This document shows positions 8,424-17,049 of a stretch of DNA of 64,000 nt, piece after piece (positions within the stretch are counted from its first letter, which is position 1; every line of letters starts with the position of its first letter). The stretch is from positions 2,220,501 through 2,284,500 of the forward strand of contig NZ_MQUB01000001.1 in NCBI RefSeq assembly GCF_002943755.1. The letters are read 5' to 3'. The notes beneath the pieces were generated by a model. It saw nothing but the letters and a program-made list of their open reading frames with translations, was not told the DNA's origin and did no database searches. The stretch comes from Aureitalea marina (lineage in GTDB: Bacteria > Bacteroidota > Bacteroidia > Flavobacteriales > Flavobacteriaceae). The position numbers and the translations under genes are program-made.

Positions 8424-9052
8424 TCAGTCTGTCCATCATAACTGCAGATGACCACCCTTTGTTACTCAAGGGTCTGAATGACCTTCTGGAAGAGAAAGGG
8501 CTCAACCTGGTTGGTAGTGCACAAGATGGACAACAGGCACTCGATCTGATCGAAGAACTCCAACCCGAGATAGCTATCTTGGATATACAAATGCCGAAAT
8601 TATCCGGGATAGAGATTGCAAAGGCCTGCAAACGCAAACAACTTCCTACCAAGATCATCCTGATCACCTTTCACAAGGAGCGAGAATTGTACGAGGCCGC
8701 CCAGGAATTGAACATTTTCGGTTACATCCTTAAAGAATTCGCCCTGGAAGAGATCGAAACCTGTCTCAAGACGGTAGCTAAAGGAGAGCCTTATTTCAGT
8801 CCCAAGATAAAAGAACACATTAAAGGAGGAAAGACCGAAGAGGATGACCTGGATACCCTGACCCCATCAGAGAAGAAGATCCTGAGGCTTATCGCTCACG
8901 ACAAGACCAATAAAGAAATAGCTTCCATGTTATTTATCTCCCACCGAACCGTAGAGAAGCATCGCTCCAACATCATTGCGAAGCTGGACCTGGAGCCCAA
9001 AACCAACAGTCTACTGATCTGGGCCAAAGAGAATCAGGATCGCCTCGGATAA
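8420..9052 (+). CDS. LuxR/NarL-type response regulator
   Basis: The 210-residue protein has a receiver domain (acidic pair Asp10-Asp11, phospho-acceptor Asp55 in AILDIQMP, Lys in YILKEF) and a C-terminal LuxR helix-turn-helix at about residues 140-205 (LTPSEKKILRLIAHDKTNKEIA...SHRTVEKHRSNI). It is translationally coupled to the kinase gene, making a two-component pair. A perfect 16-bp palindrome three bases after its stop, just ahead of a small membrane peptide gene, is a candidate binding site. Confidence 0.95.
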   Translation: MISLSIITADDHPLLLKGLNDLLEEKGLNLVGSAQDGQQALDLIEELQPEIAILDIQMPKLSGIEIAKACKRKQLPTKIILITFHKERELYEAAQELNIFGYILKEFALEEIETCLKTVAKGEPYFSPKIKEHIKGGKTEEDDLDTLTPSEKKILRLIAHDKTNKEIASMLFISHRTVEKHRSNIIAKLDLEPKTNSLLIWAKENQDRLG

Positions 9053-9054
9053 AT

Positions 9055-9070
9055 TACGTGTTAACACGTA
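9055..9070. promoter_or_regulatory. 16-bp perfect palindrome, candidate operator
   Basis: TACGTGTTAACACGTA equals its own reverse complement over all 16 bases. It begins three bases after the response-regulator stop and ends 35 bases before the 45-residue peptide start. Position and symmetry fit a site for a dimeric LuxR-type regulator; not proven. Confidence 0.5.
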
Positions 9071-9105
9071 TTTCAAAATTCAGCAGTTTACCGCACCTTT
9101 AGGGT

Positions 9106-9243
9106 ATGAAAAAGGCACTGCCGATTCATACTAGCGATTACAAAGCTCAACGCAACAGAAAGATTGGTTTTCTGGTACTTACCATCTCTGTTGTCAGCGT
9201 TGTTCTCCTAAACTTTGTCAGCTATTTTGTAATATTTAAGTAA
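9106..9243 (+). CDS. Small single-pass membrane protein, 45 residues
   Basis: A short frame, MKKALPIHTSDYKAQRNRK followed by a hydrophobic helix of about 21 residues (IGFLVLTISVV...) and FVIFK, ends in TAA and is followed 38 bases later by a good terminator. The basic N-terminal part and single helix predict an inner-membrane peptide with its N-terminus inside. It lies directly after the two-component genes and a palindrome, so it may be a target or modulator of that system. Length makes the call less certain, but start, stop and terminator are well placed. Confidence 0.6.
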   Translation: MKKALPIHTSDYKAQRNRKIGFLVLTISVVSVVLLNFVSYFVIFK

Positions 9244-9280
9244 GTTTGAGTTAAGTAAGTTTTCAACTAACTAAGCAAGA

Positions 9281-9306
9281 AACCCGGTCCTGAGACCGGG
9301 TTTTTT
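9281..9306 (+). terminator. Intrinsic terminator after the small membrane peptide
   Basis: AACCCGGTC, loop CTGA, GACCGGGTT, then six T. The stem could also help stop the convergent odhB transcript, although the T-tract on that side is interrupted. Confidence 0.85.
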
Positions 9307-9325
9307 CATATCTATGTAAAAGTGA

Positions 9326-10534
9326 CTAAAGCTCGAGGGCCTTCTTTACATCGTTATTCATAAGTAACTCTACCGGATTCTCCAAGGCCTCCTTTACAGC
9401 GACCAGGAACCCAACAGATTCTCTTCCATCGATAATGCGGTGATCATAAGAAAGGGCCACATACATGATCGGAGCAATTACGATCTGACCATCCTTAACG
9501 ATTGGTCTCTCCACGATGTTGTGCATTCCTAATATCCCGGATTGAGGTGGGTTGATAATTGGGGTAGAAAGCATACTTCCAAAGACCCCACCGTTCGAAA
9601 TGGTAAAGGTACCTCCAGTCATTTCGTCTACGGTGATCTCTCCATCTCTCGCTCTGATGGCCAATCTTTTGACCTCGGCTTCTACACCTCGGAAGGTCAG
9701 GTTCTCAGCGTTTCTGATAACAGGCACCATCAGACCCTTGGGTCCGGAAACCGCAATGGAAATATCCTTAAAATCGTAGGTGATCTTGTAATCTCCGTCA
9801 ATCATGGAATTGACATCCGGATAAAGTTCCAATGCCCTAACTACTGCCAGGGTAAAGAAAGACATAAAGCCCAGTCCCACACCATGCTTTTCCTTGAAGG
9901 TCTCTTTGTACTCACTGCGAAGTGCAAATATTGGACTCATGTCAACCTCGTTAAAGGTGGTTAGCATGGCAGTCTCATTCTTGGCAGAAACCAATCGCTC
10001 CGCAACTTTACGTCTGAGCATGCTGAGTTTCTTCCGTTCAGATCCGCGATTCCCAGTACCAGGAGTTCCCATGGATGGTGTAGCATCCACGGCATCCTGT
10101 TTGGTGATACGGCCATCGCGGCCACTGCCTTTTACCTCAGCGGGGGCAATTCCTTTTTCGTCCAGTATCTTCTTGGCTGCAGGAGAGGGGGTTCCTGTAG
10201 CGTAAGATTCCTTTTTCGGTGCCTCTTTAACAGGCTCTTCCTTTTTAGAAGCCGGCTTCTCGGCAGCTGCTTCCGGGGCGCTATCGCCTTCAGGTCGAGC
10301 GGCATCAGTGTCTATCAAACAGACCACCTCGCCAACAGCAACGGCATCACCTTCTTCTGCTTTCAAGGTAATGATCCCACTGGCCTCAGCTGGCAATTCG
10401 AGAGTGGCTTTATCACTATCGACCTCGGCAATTGCCTGGTCTTTTTCTACGTAGTCTCCATCCTCGACCAACCACTGGGCGATTTCGACCTCAGTGATAG
10501 ATTCTCCTGGCGAGGGTACTTTCATTTCTAACAT
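9326..10534 (-). CDS. odhB: Dihydrolipoyllysine succinyltransferase, E2 of 2-oxoglutarate dehydrogenase
   Basis: The 402-residue enzyme transfers succinyl from lipoamide to CoA in the TCA cycle. Domains in order: lipoyl domain (residues 1-75, lipoylated Lys42 in DSDKATLE), an Ala/Glu/Pro-rich linker, the E3-binding domain (about 112-150, SPAAKKILDEKGI...GRDGRITKQD), and the catalytic domain (about 170-402) with the active-site motif SYDHRIIDGRE. It follows sucA by 32 bases in the same direction, so E1 and E2 are one operon; the E3 gene is elsewhere. The alternative name sucB applies equally. Confidence 0.96.
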   Translation of the reverse strand: MLEMKVPSPGESITEVEIAQWLVEDGDYVEKDQAIAEVDSDKATLELPAEASGIITLKAEEGDAVAVGEVVCLIDTDAARPEGDSAPEAAAEKPASKKEEPVKEAPKKESYATGTPSPAAKKILDEKGIAPAEVKGSGRDGRITKQDAVDATPSMGTPGTGNRGSERKKLSMLRRKVAERLVSAKNETAMLTTFNEVDMSPIFALRSEYKETFKEKHGVGLGFMSFFTLAVVRALELYPDVNSMIDGDYKITYDFKDISIAVSGPKGLMVPVIRNAENLTFRGVEAEVKRLAIRARDGEITVDEMTGGTFTISNGGVFGSMLSTPIINPPQSGILGMHNIVERPIVKDGQIVIAPIMYVALSYDHRIIDGRESVGFLVAVKEALENPVELLMNNDVKKALEL

Positions 10535-10566
10535 AATGTGGTATGTTGAATTAGAATTGTGTCTTT

Positions 10567-13302
10567 TTATTCTGGATTAAAAACGCTTTCAATTACTTCT
10601 TGATGCCTCGATTTTGACCGCACTGAACTTCCTGAGGCGGGCGCCGCATAGAAGCGTCGGCTGCATACACGGAATGAACGGGCCGGTTTAAAATGCATCA
10701 ACAAATGTCCATAGGCACCCATATTTTGAGGTTCCTCCTGCGCCCATACGACATCTTTCGCTCCTTTGTACTTGGCAATGGTCGCTTCGATCTCAGTCTT
10801 TGGTAATGGGAACAGTTGTTCGATACGAACCAGAGCCACATCATCACGCCCTAATTCTTCTTGCTTCTCTAACAGATCGTAGTAGAACTTACCGCTGACA
10901 AAGACCAGGGTCTTCACTTTCTTCGCATCTGCAGTCTCATCGTCTATCAAACGGTGGAACGTACCGTTGGCAAACTCTTCTTTTGTGGACAACACCCTAG
11001 GATGTCTCAGCAAACTCTTGGGCGTAAATACAATAAGTGGTTTGCGGTAATCTACAACCATTTGACGCCTCAACATATGATACATATTAGCAGGAGTGGT
11101 ACAATTGGCCACGAACATATTGTCCGTTGCACACAACTGCAGGTATCTTTCCATTCGGGCCGATGAGTGCTCTGCGCCCTGACCTTCGTAGCCGTGCGGC
11201 AGTAACATCACCAATCCGTTCTGGGTCTTCCACTTGTCTTCCGCAGCAGAAATATACTGGTCGATCATGATCTGGGCTCCATTGCTGAAATCTCCGAACT
11301 GAGCTTCCCAGATGGTGAGTGTCTTAGGGCTAGCCATTGCATAGCCATAATCAAAACCAACTACCCCATACTCTGAAAGTAGGGAGTTGTAGATATAGAA
11401 ATCACCTGCATCTTCCAACTTGTTCAACAGCAGTATCTCTTCTTCGCTGTCCTCCACCTTGATCACAGCATGCCGGTGAGAAAAGGTACCCCGTTCCACA
11501 TCTTGCCCGGACATCCTGACATCGTACCCCTGTTTCATTAAGGTCCCGTAGGCCAGCAACTCGGCCATGGCCCAGTCCAGCTGATTGTCTTCAAAGAACA
11601 TCTTGCGACGTCCATCCACCAATCTTACGATCTTCCTGAGGAACTTCTTGTCTTCCGGTAGTTGGGTAATGGTTGTTGCAACTTCGGTCAGTAGTTCCAT
11701 GGAAACGGTGGTATCCACGGGTGCGTTCATCTTATCCTCTCGGGCATAGTGAAAACCGTCCCACGCCTCTTGCATGATACCAGTAATGACCGTCTTATCT
11801 TCTTTCCTGGAATCTTCCAGGTCAACTTCCAATTTTTTCTTGTACTCCTCTTCTAAGGAACGAACGTAGGCCTGGTCAATGACTCCCTCAGCAATCAGCC
11901 GTTCGGCATAGATGTCCCTCGGGTTCTTATGTTTAGCTATCGCCTTATACAGCTTAGGCTGAGTAAAGCGAGGCTCATCACCTTCATTGTGACCATACTT
12001 CCGATAACCCAACAGATCGATAAAGACATCTCGTCCAAATTCCATACGGAAGTCTAACGCGAACTGCATGGCGTGCACAACAGCCTCAACATCGTCGGCG
12101 TTCACGTGTAATACCGGGCTCAAAGTAACCTTACCTACGTCGGTACAGTAGGTTGAAGAACGGGCATCCAGGTAGTTGGTGGTAAACCCGATCTGGTTGT
12201 TCACAACTACATGAATGGTCCCTCCTGTCCGGTATCCATCCAATTGGGCCATTTGGACTACCTCGTAAACCAGTCCCTGACCGGCAATAGCGGCATCCCC
12301 GTGCACTACTATGGGCAGTACGGCTTTGATCTCATCCTTGTACAGTCTGTCCTGCTTAGCCCTGGCAATACCCTGAACCACGGAACCAACGGTTTCCAGG
12401 TGAGAAGGATTGGGTGCTATATTCAGGTTGATCTCTTTACCACTGGCCGTCTCCCGGCGGGAGGTCCATCCCAAGTGATATTTAACGTCACCATCAAAGA
12501 TGGCCTGCTCGTAATCCTTGCCATCAAATTCGCTGAAGATATCCTTGGCGTCTTTTCCAAAGATGTTGGTCAAAGTGCTTAATCTCCCGCGGTGAGCCAT
12601 CCCCATGACAAATTCCTGCACTCCTTTGTTAGCTGCAGATTCTATCAGAATATCCAGGGCTGGGATCAGGCTTTCTCCCCCTTCCAGAGAAAAGCGTTTT
12701 TGACCGACGTATTTGGTGTGTAGAAAAGTTTCGAACGAAACAGCTTCGTTCAGTTTCTTTAGCAGGTGCTTCTTTTGCTCAACGGTAAAGTTTGGATGAT
12801 TTTCATTGATGTTGAGCTTATTCTGTATCCATTGGATCTCTTCCGGTTTCCGAATATACATATACTCGATCCCTATGGATTCACGGTAGATCTTCTGCAA
12901 ATGATCCAGGATCTGTTGCAAGGTAGCTTCACCCATTCCCAAAACCTCACCTGCTTTGAACGTAGTGGTTAGATCGGCCTGGGTTAACCCGAAATTCTCT
13001 ATCTCCAAGCTTGGGGAATACTTTCTTCTTTCCCGTACCGGATTCGTCCTGGTGAATAAATGTCCTCTGCTTCTGTAACCATCGATCAATTTGATCACCT
13101 GGAACTCTTTGAGAACTTGTTCTGGCACATGTTCTGCCTCTATCCCCAGTTCTTCCAAGGAACCGTGCTCCAGGGCAAAGTCAAAGCCCTGAAAAAAAGA
13201 TCGCCAGCTAGGTTCCACACTATCCGGGAACTGTAGGTATTTATCGTAAAGTTCAGCGATGAAAGATGGATGAACTGCGTTGAGAAATGAGAATCTATCC
13301 AT
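10567..13302 (-). CDS. sucA: 2-oxoglutarate dehydrogenase E1 component
   Basis: The 911-residue thiamine-diphosphate enzyme decarboxylates 2-oxoglutarate. It starts with the short E2-binding helix typical of OdhA/SucA (FLNAVHPSFIAELYDKYLQ), then the core with EFVMGMAHRGRLSTL, the thiamine-binding GDAAIAGQG...NNQIGFTT region, and the C-terminal LLPHGYEGQGAEHSSARMER and SSVRSKSRHQ signatures. First gene of the sucA-odhB operon, with a promoter box at 13341-13348. The neighbouring divergent gene (13414-13968) encodes a small outer-membrane protein. Confidence 0.97.
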   Translation of the reverse strand: MDRFSFLNAVHPSFIAELYDKYLQFPDSVEPSWRSFFQGFDFALEHGSLEELGIEAEHVPEQVLKEFQVIKLIDGYRSRGHLFTRTNPVRERRKYSPSLEIENFGLTQADLTTTFKAGEVLGMGEATLQQILDHLQKIYRESIGIEYMYIRKPEEIQWIQNKLNINENHPNFTVEQKKHLLKKLNEAVSFETFLHTKYVGQKRFSLEGGESLIPALDILIESAANKGVQEFVMGMAHRGRLSTLTNIFGKDAKDIFSEFDGKDYEQAIFDGDVKYHLGWTSRRETASGKEINLNIAPNPSHLETVGSVVQGIARAKQDRLYKDEIKAVLPIVVHGDAAIAGQGLVYEVVQMAQLDGYRTGGTIHVVVNNQIGFTTNYLDARSSTYCTDVGKVTLSPVLHVNADDVEAVVHAMQFALDFRMEFGRDVFIDLLGYRKYGHNEGDEPRFTQPKLYKAIAKHKNPRDIYAERLIAEGVIDQAYVRSLEEEYKKKLEVDLEDSRKEDKTVITGIMQEAWDGFHYAREDKMNAPVDTTVSMELLTEVATTITQLPEDKKFLRKIVRLVDGRRKMFFEDNQLDWAMAELLAYGTLMKQGYDVRMSGQDVERGTFSHRHAVIKVEDSEEEILLLNKLEDAGDFYIYNSLLSEYGVVGFDYGYAMASPKTLTIWEAQFGDFSNGAQIMIDQYISAAEDKWKTQNGLVMLLPHGYEGQGAEHSSARMERYLQLCATDNMFVANCTTPANMYHMLRRQMVVDYRKPLIVFTPKSLLRHPRVLSTKEEFANGTFHRLIDDETADAKKVKTLVFVSGKFYYDLLEKQEELGRDDVALVRIEQLFPLPKTEIEATIAKYKGAKDVVWAQEEPQNMGAYGHLLMHFKPARSFRVCSRRFYAAPASGSSVRSKSRHQEVIESVFNPE

Positions 13303-13340
13303 AACCGAAGAATTCGGCGTTAAATTGAATTAAAACGGTA

Positions 13341-13348
13341 CAAAAATA
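13341..13348 (-). promoter_or_regulatory. -7 box of the sucA-odhB operon
   Basis: The minus strand reads TATTTTTG (TAnnTTTG), 38 bases before the sucA start, giving a leader of roughly 30 bases. Confidence 0.5.
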
Positions 13349-13381
13349 CAATAAATCCCCTTATGCACTTGCTGCTTTTCA

Positions 13382-13389
13382 TATATTTA
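13382..13389 (+). promoter_or_regulatory. Possible -7 box of the outer-membrane protein gene
   Basis: TATATTTA (TAnnTTTG with a final A) lies 24 bases before the ATG at 13414 and is divergent from the sucA promoter. Confidence 0.35.
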
Positions 13390-13413
13390 TGGATAGCCTA
13401 AAGCCCATAAACC

Positions 13414-13968
13414 ATGAAGCTAAGCCGATCTCATTCCTCGAGTATTTTTGGGTTTATCCTGTTGCTTTTTATTTTCATCGATCCGGTCAGTGCTCAAGAT
13501 CAACAACAGGTCGATGCCGGAGTACCTCCTCCCTCGTTTTAGTCTCAGTTGCGTTATGGAGGCGGAATAGGGCTCAGCTTTGGAAGCGGATTTTTCAGTG
13601 GCACCTTGGCACCCAGTGCCATTTATCCTTTTAACGAAAAGGTAGCCTTGGGGATGGGTCTGAATTTTACCTACAACAGCTTTGACAACGAGTACAATTC
13701 GACCATAGTGGGTGTTAGCGTGATATCCCTTTTCAATCCAATTAGAGATCTTCAACTCTCTGCGGAATTCGAACAATTGTATGTCAATCGTACCTACGAG
13801 GATTTCCTGGCCATAGAAGATGAAAGTTATTGGTATCCGGGACTATTCCTTGGCCTCGGTTATGGAAATCGGAATGTTTCTGTGGGAATACGTTTTGATG
13901 TCCTCTACGACAGTTCTCGCAGTATCTACAATAATCCCTGGGTTCCCTTTGTTCGGGTATACTTCTAG
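13414..13968 (+). pseudogene. Small outer-membrane barrel protein with an in-frame TAG
   Basis: From ATG 13414 the frame encodes a signal peptide (basic MKLSRSH, hydrophobic core, cleavage near VSAQD), then stops at TAG in codon 43 (13540-13542). The same frame resumes with SQLRYGGGIGLSFGSGFF and continues as a Gly/aromatic-rich barrel to a final Phe (VRVYF). The whole is 184 codons. Homologues next to sucA in flavobacteria are, as I recall, uninterrupted and often wrongly labelled alpha-ketoglutarate decarboxylase; a Trp (TGG) at the stop position would fit. It could be a recent nonsense mutation, a sequencing error, or readthrough. Its stop overlaps the convergent synthase stop (CTAG). Confidence 0.7.
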
Positions 13969-14939
13969 GTGGAACGATTCATCAACCAAAGGCCAAAGTC
14001 CCTAAACTGTTGCTTAGCCTGGTCGGAAAGATCGATATTATCTAGTTCTTCGTTGGCCTTTATCGTGAAGTATTCGACGGCCTTTTGAATAGCTTTATCG
14101 GCTCCGCTTTGTACAAAGAGATCCATCACGGTATCTACTTTTTCCGAAGGGTCCGCCGGCTGAACACTGTACAATTGCCGTAGAGATTCTCCGTCTGCCG
14201 GTGCTGACAATTCCAAGGCCTTTAAATAGAGATAGGTCTTTTTATTACTGATGATATCGCCTCCAACTTGCTTCCCAAATTTCTCCGGGTCCCCAAAAGC
14301 GTCCAGGTAGTCGTCCTGCAATTGGAAAGCCAGTCCAAGTAGGCGTCCGAAATGATAGATGGAGTTGGCGCTCTCTTCTGTTGCACCGGCAACTAATGCC
14401 CCCATTTTGAGCGAAGCTCCAACCAGAACGGCCGTTTTGAATTCGATCATTCGCAAATATTCCGGAATGCTGACATCATCCCTGGTCTCAAAATCCATAT
14501 CGTATTGCTGCCCTTCACAAACCTCGATGGCCGTTTGTGAAAAAAGAACGGCCAAGTCCCTGAAAAGGGCTGGCTCATACTGCTCAAAGAGCTGATAGGC
14601 GAGGATCAGCATAGCGTCTCCAGAAAGGATGCCTGTGTTCAAATCCCACTTCTGATGGACCGTTTCCTTTCCCCGTCTCAGTGGTGCTTCATCCATGATA
14701 TCGTCATGGATTAGCGAAAAATTGTGAAACAGCTCGACAGCCAATGCAGCCGGAATTGCTTTTTGAGATTTCGACCCAAAAATCTCTGCCGCCATCAGGG
14801 TGAGTGTTGGCCTTAGCCGCTTACCACCAAGGGACAGAATGTAGCGAATGGGATCGTATAGTTGTTGAGGCTCTTCCTTTTCAACCTGCTTATCCAGGTA
14901 GGTCTCCAACTGAGTTCTGTAGGTGTTGAGTGATTCCAT
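13965..14939 (-). CDS. Polyprenyl diphosphate synthase
   Basis: The trans-prenyltransferase has both aspartate-rich motifs: LIHDDIMDEAPLRRG and QLQDDYLDAFGD, which bind magnesium and the diphosphates, plus GGKRLRP near the N-terminus. It elongates isoprenoid chains from isopentenyl diphosphate, and the substrate supply comes from the pathway that dxs (24793-26557) starts. Product length (farnesyl, geranylgeranyl or longer) cannot be told by eye. I take ATG at 14939 (324 residues, MESLNTYRTQLETYL) because an upstream in-frame ATG at 14963 adds only a short unconserved-looking MYYFSARF. Confidence 0.9.
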   Translation of the reverse strand: MESLNTYRTQLETYLDKQVEKEEPQQLYDPIRYILSLGGKRLRPTLTLMAAEIFGSKSQKAIPAALAVELFHNFSLIHDDIMDEAPLRRGKETVHQKWDLNTGILSGDAMLILAYQLFEQYEPALFRDLAVLFSQTAIEVCEGQQYDMDFETRDDVSIPEYLRMIEFKTAVLVGASLKMGALVAGATEESANSIYHFGRLLGLAFQLQDDYLDAFGDPEKFGKQVGGDIISNKKTYLYLKALELSAPADGESLRQLYSVQPADPSEKVDTVMDLFVQSGADKAIQKAVEYFTIKANEELDNIDLSDQAKQQFRDFGLWLMNRST

Positions 14940-15013
14940 AAATCTCGCGCTAAAATAATACATGCGGCCAGATCAGCTGAGATTGGTCAATGTTAAATTA
15001 TTGTAAAAACGCC

Positions 15014-15041
15014 GGAAACTTTATTTGTTTCTAAAGTTTCC
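15014..15041. promoter_or_regulatory. Perfect inverted-repeat operator of the tetR-efflux operon
   Basis: GGAAACTTTA and TAAAGTTTCC are exact inverted repeats separated by eight bases. The site covers the likely -33 TTTG (15024-15027) and ends five bases before the -7 box at 15046, so a bound TetR dimer would block its own promoter. Confidence 0.7.
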
Positions 15042-15045
15042 AAAC

Positions 15046-15053
15046 TAGATTTG
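15046..15053 (+). promoter_or_regulatory. -7 box of the tetR-efflux operon
   Basis: TAGATTTG matches TAnnTTTG, 22 bases after TTTG at 15024. Only five bases separate it from the ATG at 15059, so the transcript is predicted to be nearly leaderless. Confidence 0.65.
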
Positions 15054-15058
15054 CCCCC

Positions 15059-15664
15059 ATGAAAGATCAAATCCTTCAGACTGCAGCTCAGCTATTTATG
15101 ACCCATGGCTTTAAGAGCATTACCATGGACGATATAGCTCAGGACATGGCTATTTCCAAGAAAACCATCTACAGTCACTTCAATAATAAAGAAGCTATAG
15201 TCGCTGTGGTCGTGGACGATCTTTTCGAATCTGTGTGCCATGGTATCGACTGTATTGGCGAACTGAACCACAATCCGATCGAAGAAATCTACGAGATCAA
15301 AAAATTGGTCATCAAACACGTCGGAAACGAGAGAGACTCCCCCTGGTATCAACTCCGGAAGTACTATCCACATATTCATGAGTCCATCAAAAAGAGGCAA
15401 TTCAATTATATGCAGAAGTGCGTGGTGGAAAACCTCAACCGTGGGCTGGAACAAGGCCTATTTAGGGAGAACATAGATGTTCAGTTTGTATCCAGAATTT
15501 ACTTTGTTGGGGTAACCGGCATTAAGGATGACCAGTTGTTCCCTCCCGAGTCCTTCGACGGGGAGACCTTGTACAGCACCTTTCTGGAATATCACCTCAG
15601 AGGGATCGTGACACCAAAAGGAAGAAAAATACTCAATCAGATCATACACTCTAACCTGGAATAA
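15059..15664 (+). CDS. TetR/AcrR-family repressor of the efflux operon
   Basis: The 201-residue protein has an N-terminal TetR helix-turn-helix (residues about 1-50; GFKSITMDDIAQDMAISKKT, YSHFNNKEAIV) and an all-helical ligand domain. It is the first gene of an operon with a TolC-like channel (11 bases downstream), an adaptor and an RND pump. The perfect 10-bp inverted repeat over its promoter strongly suggests autoregulation, released when a pump substrate binds. The ligand is unknown. Confidence 0.93.
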   Translation: MKDQILQTAAQLFMTHGFKSITMDDIAQDMAISKKTIYSHFNNKEAIVAVVVDDLFESVCHGIDCIGELNHNPIEEIYEIKKLVIKHVGNERDSPWYQLRKYYPHIHESIKKRQFNYMQKCVVENLNRGLEQGLFRENIDVQFVSRIYFVGVTGIKDDQLFPPESFDGETLYSTFLEYHLRGIVTPKGRKILNQIIHSNLE

Positions 15665-15674
15665 TCAATTAATC

Positions 15675-17030
15675 ATGTTCAAAAAAATTGTCCTATCAAT
15701 TTTGCTATTCAGTGGTACTCCGCTGCTGGCCCAGGAACAGACATACAGTTTTACCCTGGAAGAAGCCATCGAATTCGCTATAGATAGCAGTTACACTACC
15801 ATCAATGCCCGTCGGGACATTGCTATCGCGATCAAGCAGAAATGGGAAGCCATATCAAGTGGTTTACCACAGATCAATGCCGATGTGAGCTATCAAAACC
15901 TGTTAAAGCAACCAGTGACCCTGATCCCCGGTGAGATCACCGGAGGGGAGCCCGGCACCTTTGTCCCAGTCGTTTTTGGGACCGAGCAAAACGCTAACCT
16001 CGTAGCTACCCTGGATCAGTTGATCTTCGACGGGAGTTATCTAGTCGGGCTGCAGGCAGCCGACGCCTTTCTCGACTTTTCTGAAAATGCAGGAGAAAAG
16101 GCCGGTTTGGAAGTCCGTCGCGGGGTGATCAATGCCTATGGCAGTGTGTTATTAGCGGAAGAGATCATTGACATTTTTACCAGAAACAAAGTAAACCTGG
16201 AAAAGAACTTGTTCGAAACTCAAAAGACCTTCGAAAACGGATTAGCCGAAGAGGAGGATGTGGAGCAATTAGAGATCACCTTACTGGATATAACCACTCA
16301 GCTCAATAATTCTAAGCGAAGTTATATCCTGGCCAAGGAACTCTTCAATGTCGCCTTGGGAATCGATGTCGCCGCCACTGTGGTCCTGGAAGACACCTTG
16401 GACGATCTGACCCAAGAAAATATCAACTTGGAGTTCATGGAGACCAATTTCAATATTGAAGAAAACATCGACTATAAGATCGCTTACAATCTTACCCAAC
16501 AGAGAGACTTAGAGCTCAAACTGGAAAACTCCTTTTACCTGCCAAGACTAACTGCGTTCATCAATTACGGAACTTCTTCCTTTAGTAATGACTTCGATTT
16601 TTTCAGATCCAGTCAACCTTGGTTTCAGTCCTCCACCCTGGGTGTTCGAATGAGTGTCCCCATATTCAGCAGTGGAATGCGAAAATCCAGATCGCAACAG
16701 GCCCGAATAGAAGTGGATAAGGCAGCGACTAATCTACAAGAAACGATTCAAAATGTGCAAGTGGAGGTTAATACGGCCCGAAACAATTATTTACTTGCCA
16801 TTGAGACCTATAAGAACAACAAACGTAACCTGGACCTGGCGGAACGTGTAGAAAACAAGAATGAGATCAAGTATTCTGAGGGTATCGCCACTAGTTTCGA
16901 ACTCAGACAGGCCCAATTGCAACTGTATACGGCTCAGCAGGATTATTTCTTCTCCATGCTGGAAGTGGTCAATGCCAAAGCCGATCTGGAAACTGTACTC
17001 AATACACCTCAACTCGACATAAACAATTAA
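15675..17030 (+). CDS. TolC-family outer-membrane efflux protein
   Basis: The 451-residue protein has a signal peptide ending near LLAQEQ and two repeated TolC/OEP halves with long amphipathic helices (for example around residues 110-215 and 345-440), typical of trimeric outer-membrane channels. It forms the exit duct for the RND pump encoded two genes downstream. No lipobox is seen. Spacing to neighbours is 11 and 19 bases, so it belongs to the tetR operon. Confidence 0.93.
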   Translation: MFKKIVLSILLFSGTPLLAQEQTYSFTLEEAIEFAIDSSYTTINARRDIAIAIKQKWEAISSGLPQINADVSYQNLLKQPVTLIPGEITGGEPGTFVPVVFGTEQNANLVATLDQLIFDGSYLVGLQAADAFLDFSENAGEKAGLEVRRGVINAYGSVLLAEEIIDIFTRNKVNLEKNLFETQKTFENGLAEEEDVEQLEITLLDITTQLNNSKRSYILAKELFNVALGIDVAATVVLEDTLDDLTQENINLEFMETNFNIEENIDYKIAYNLTQQRDLELKLENSFYLPRLTAFINYGTSSFSNDFDFFRSSQPWFQSSTLGVRMSVPIFSSGMRKSRSQQARIEVDKAATNLQETIQNVQVEVNTARNNYLLAIETYKNNKRNLDLAERVENKNEIKYSEGIATSFELRQAQLQLYTAQQDYFFSMLEVVNAKADLETVLNTPQLDINN

Positions 17031-17049
17031 TCCGATAACACCTATCAAC

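Noticed and set aside
13540-13542. Stop codon reassignment (TAG read as an amino acid)
   Set aside because: TAG ends several intact genes here, for example the barrel gene itself at 13966-13968, rplY at 63454-63456 and aspS at 23674-23676.
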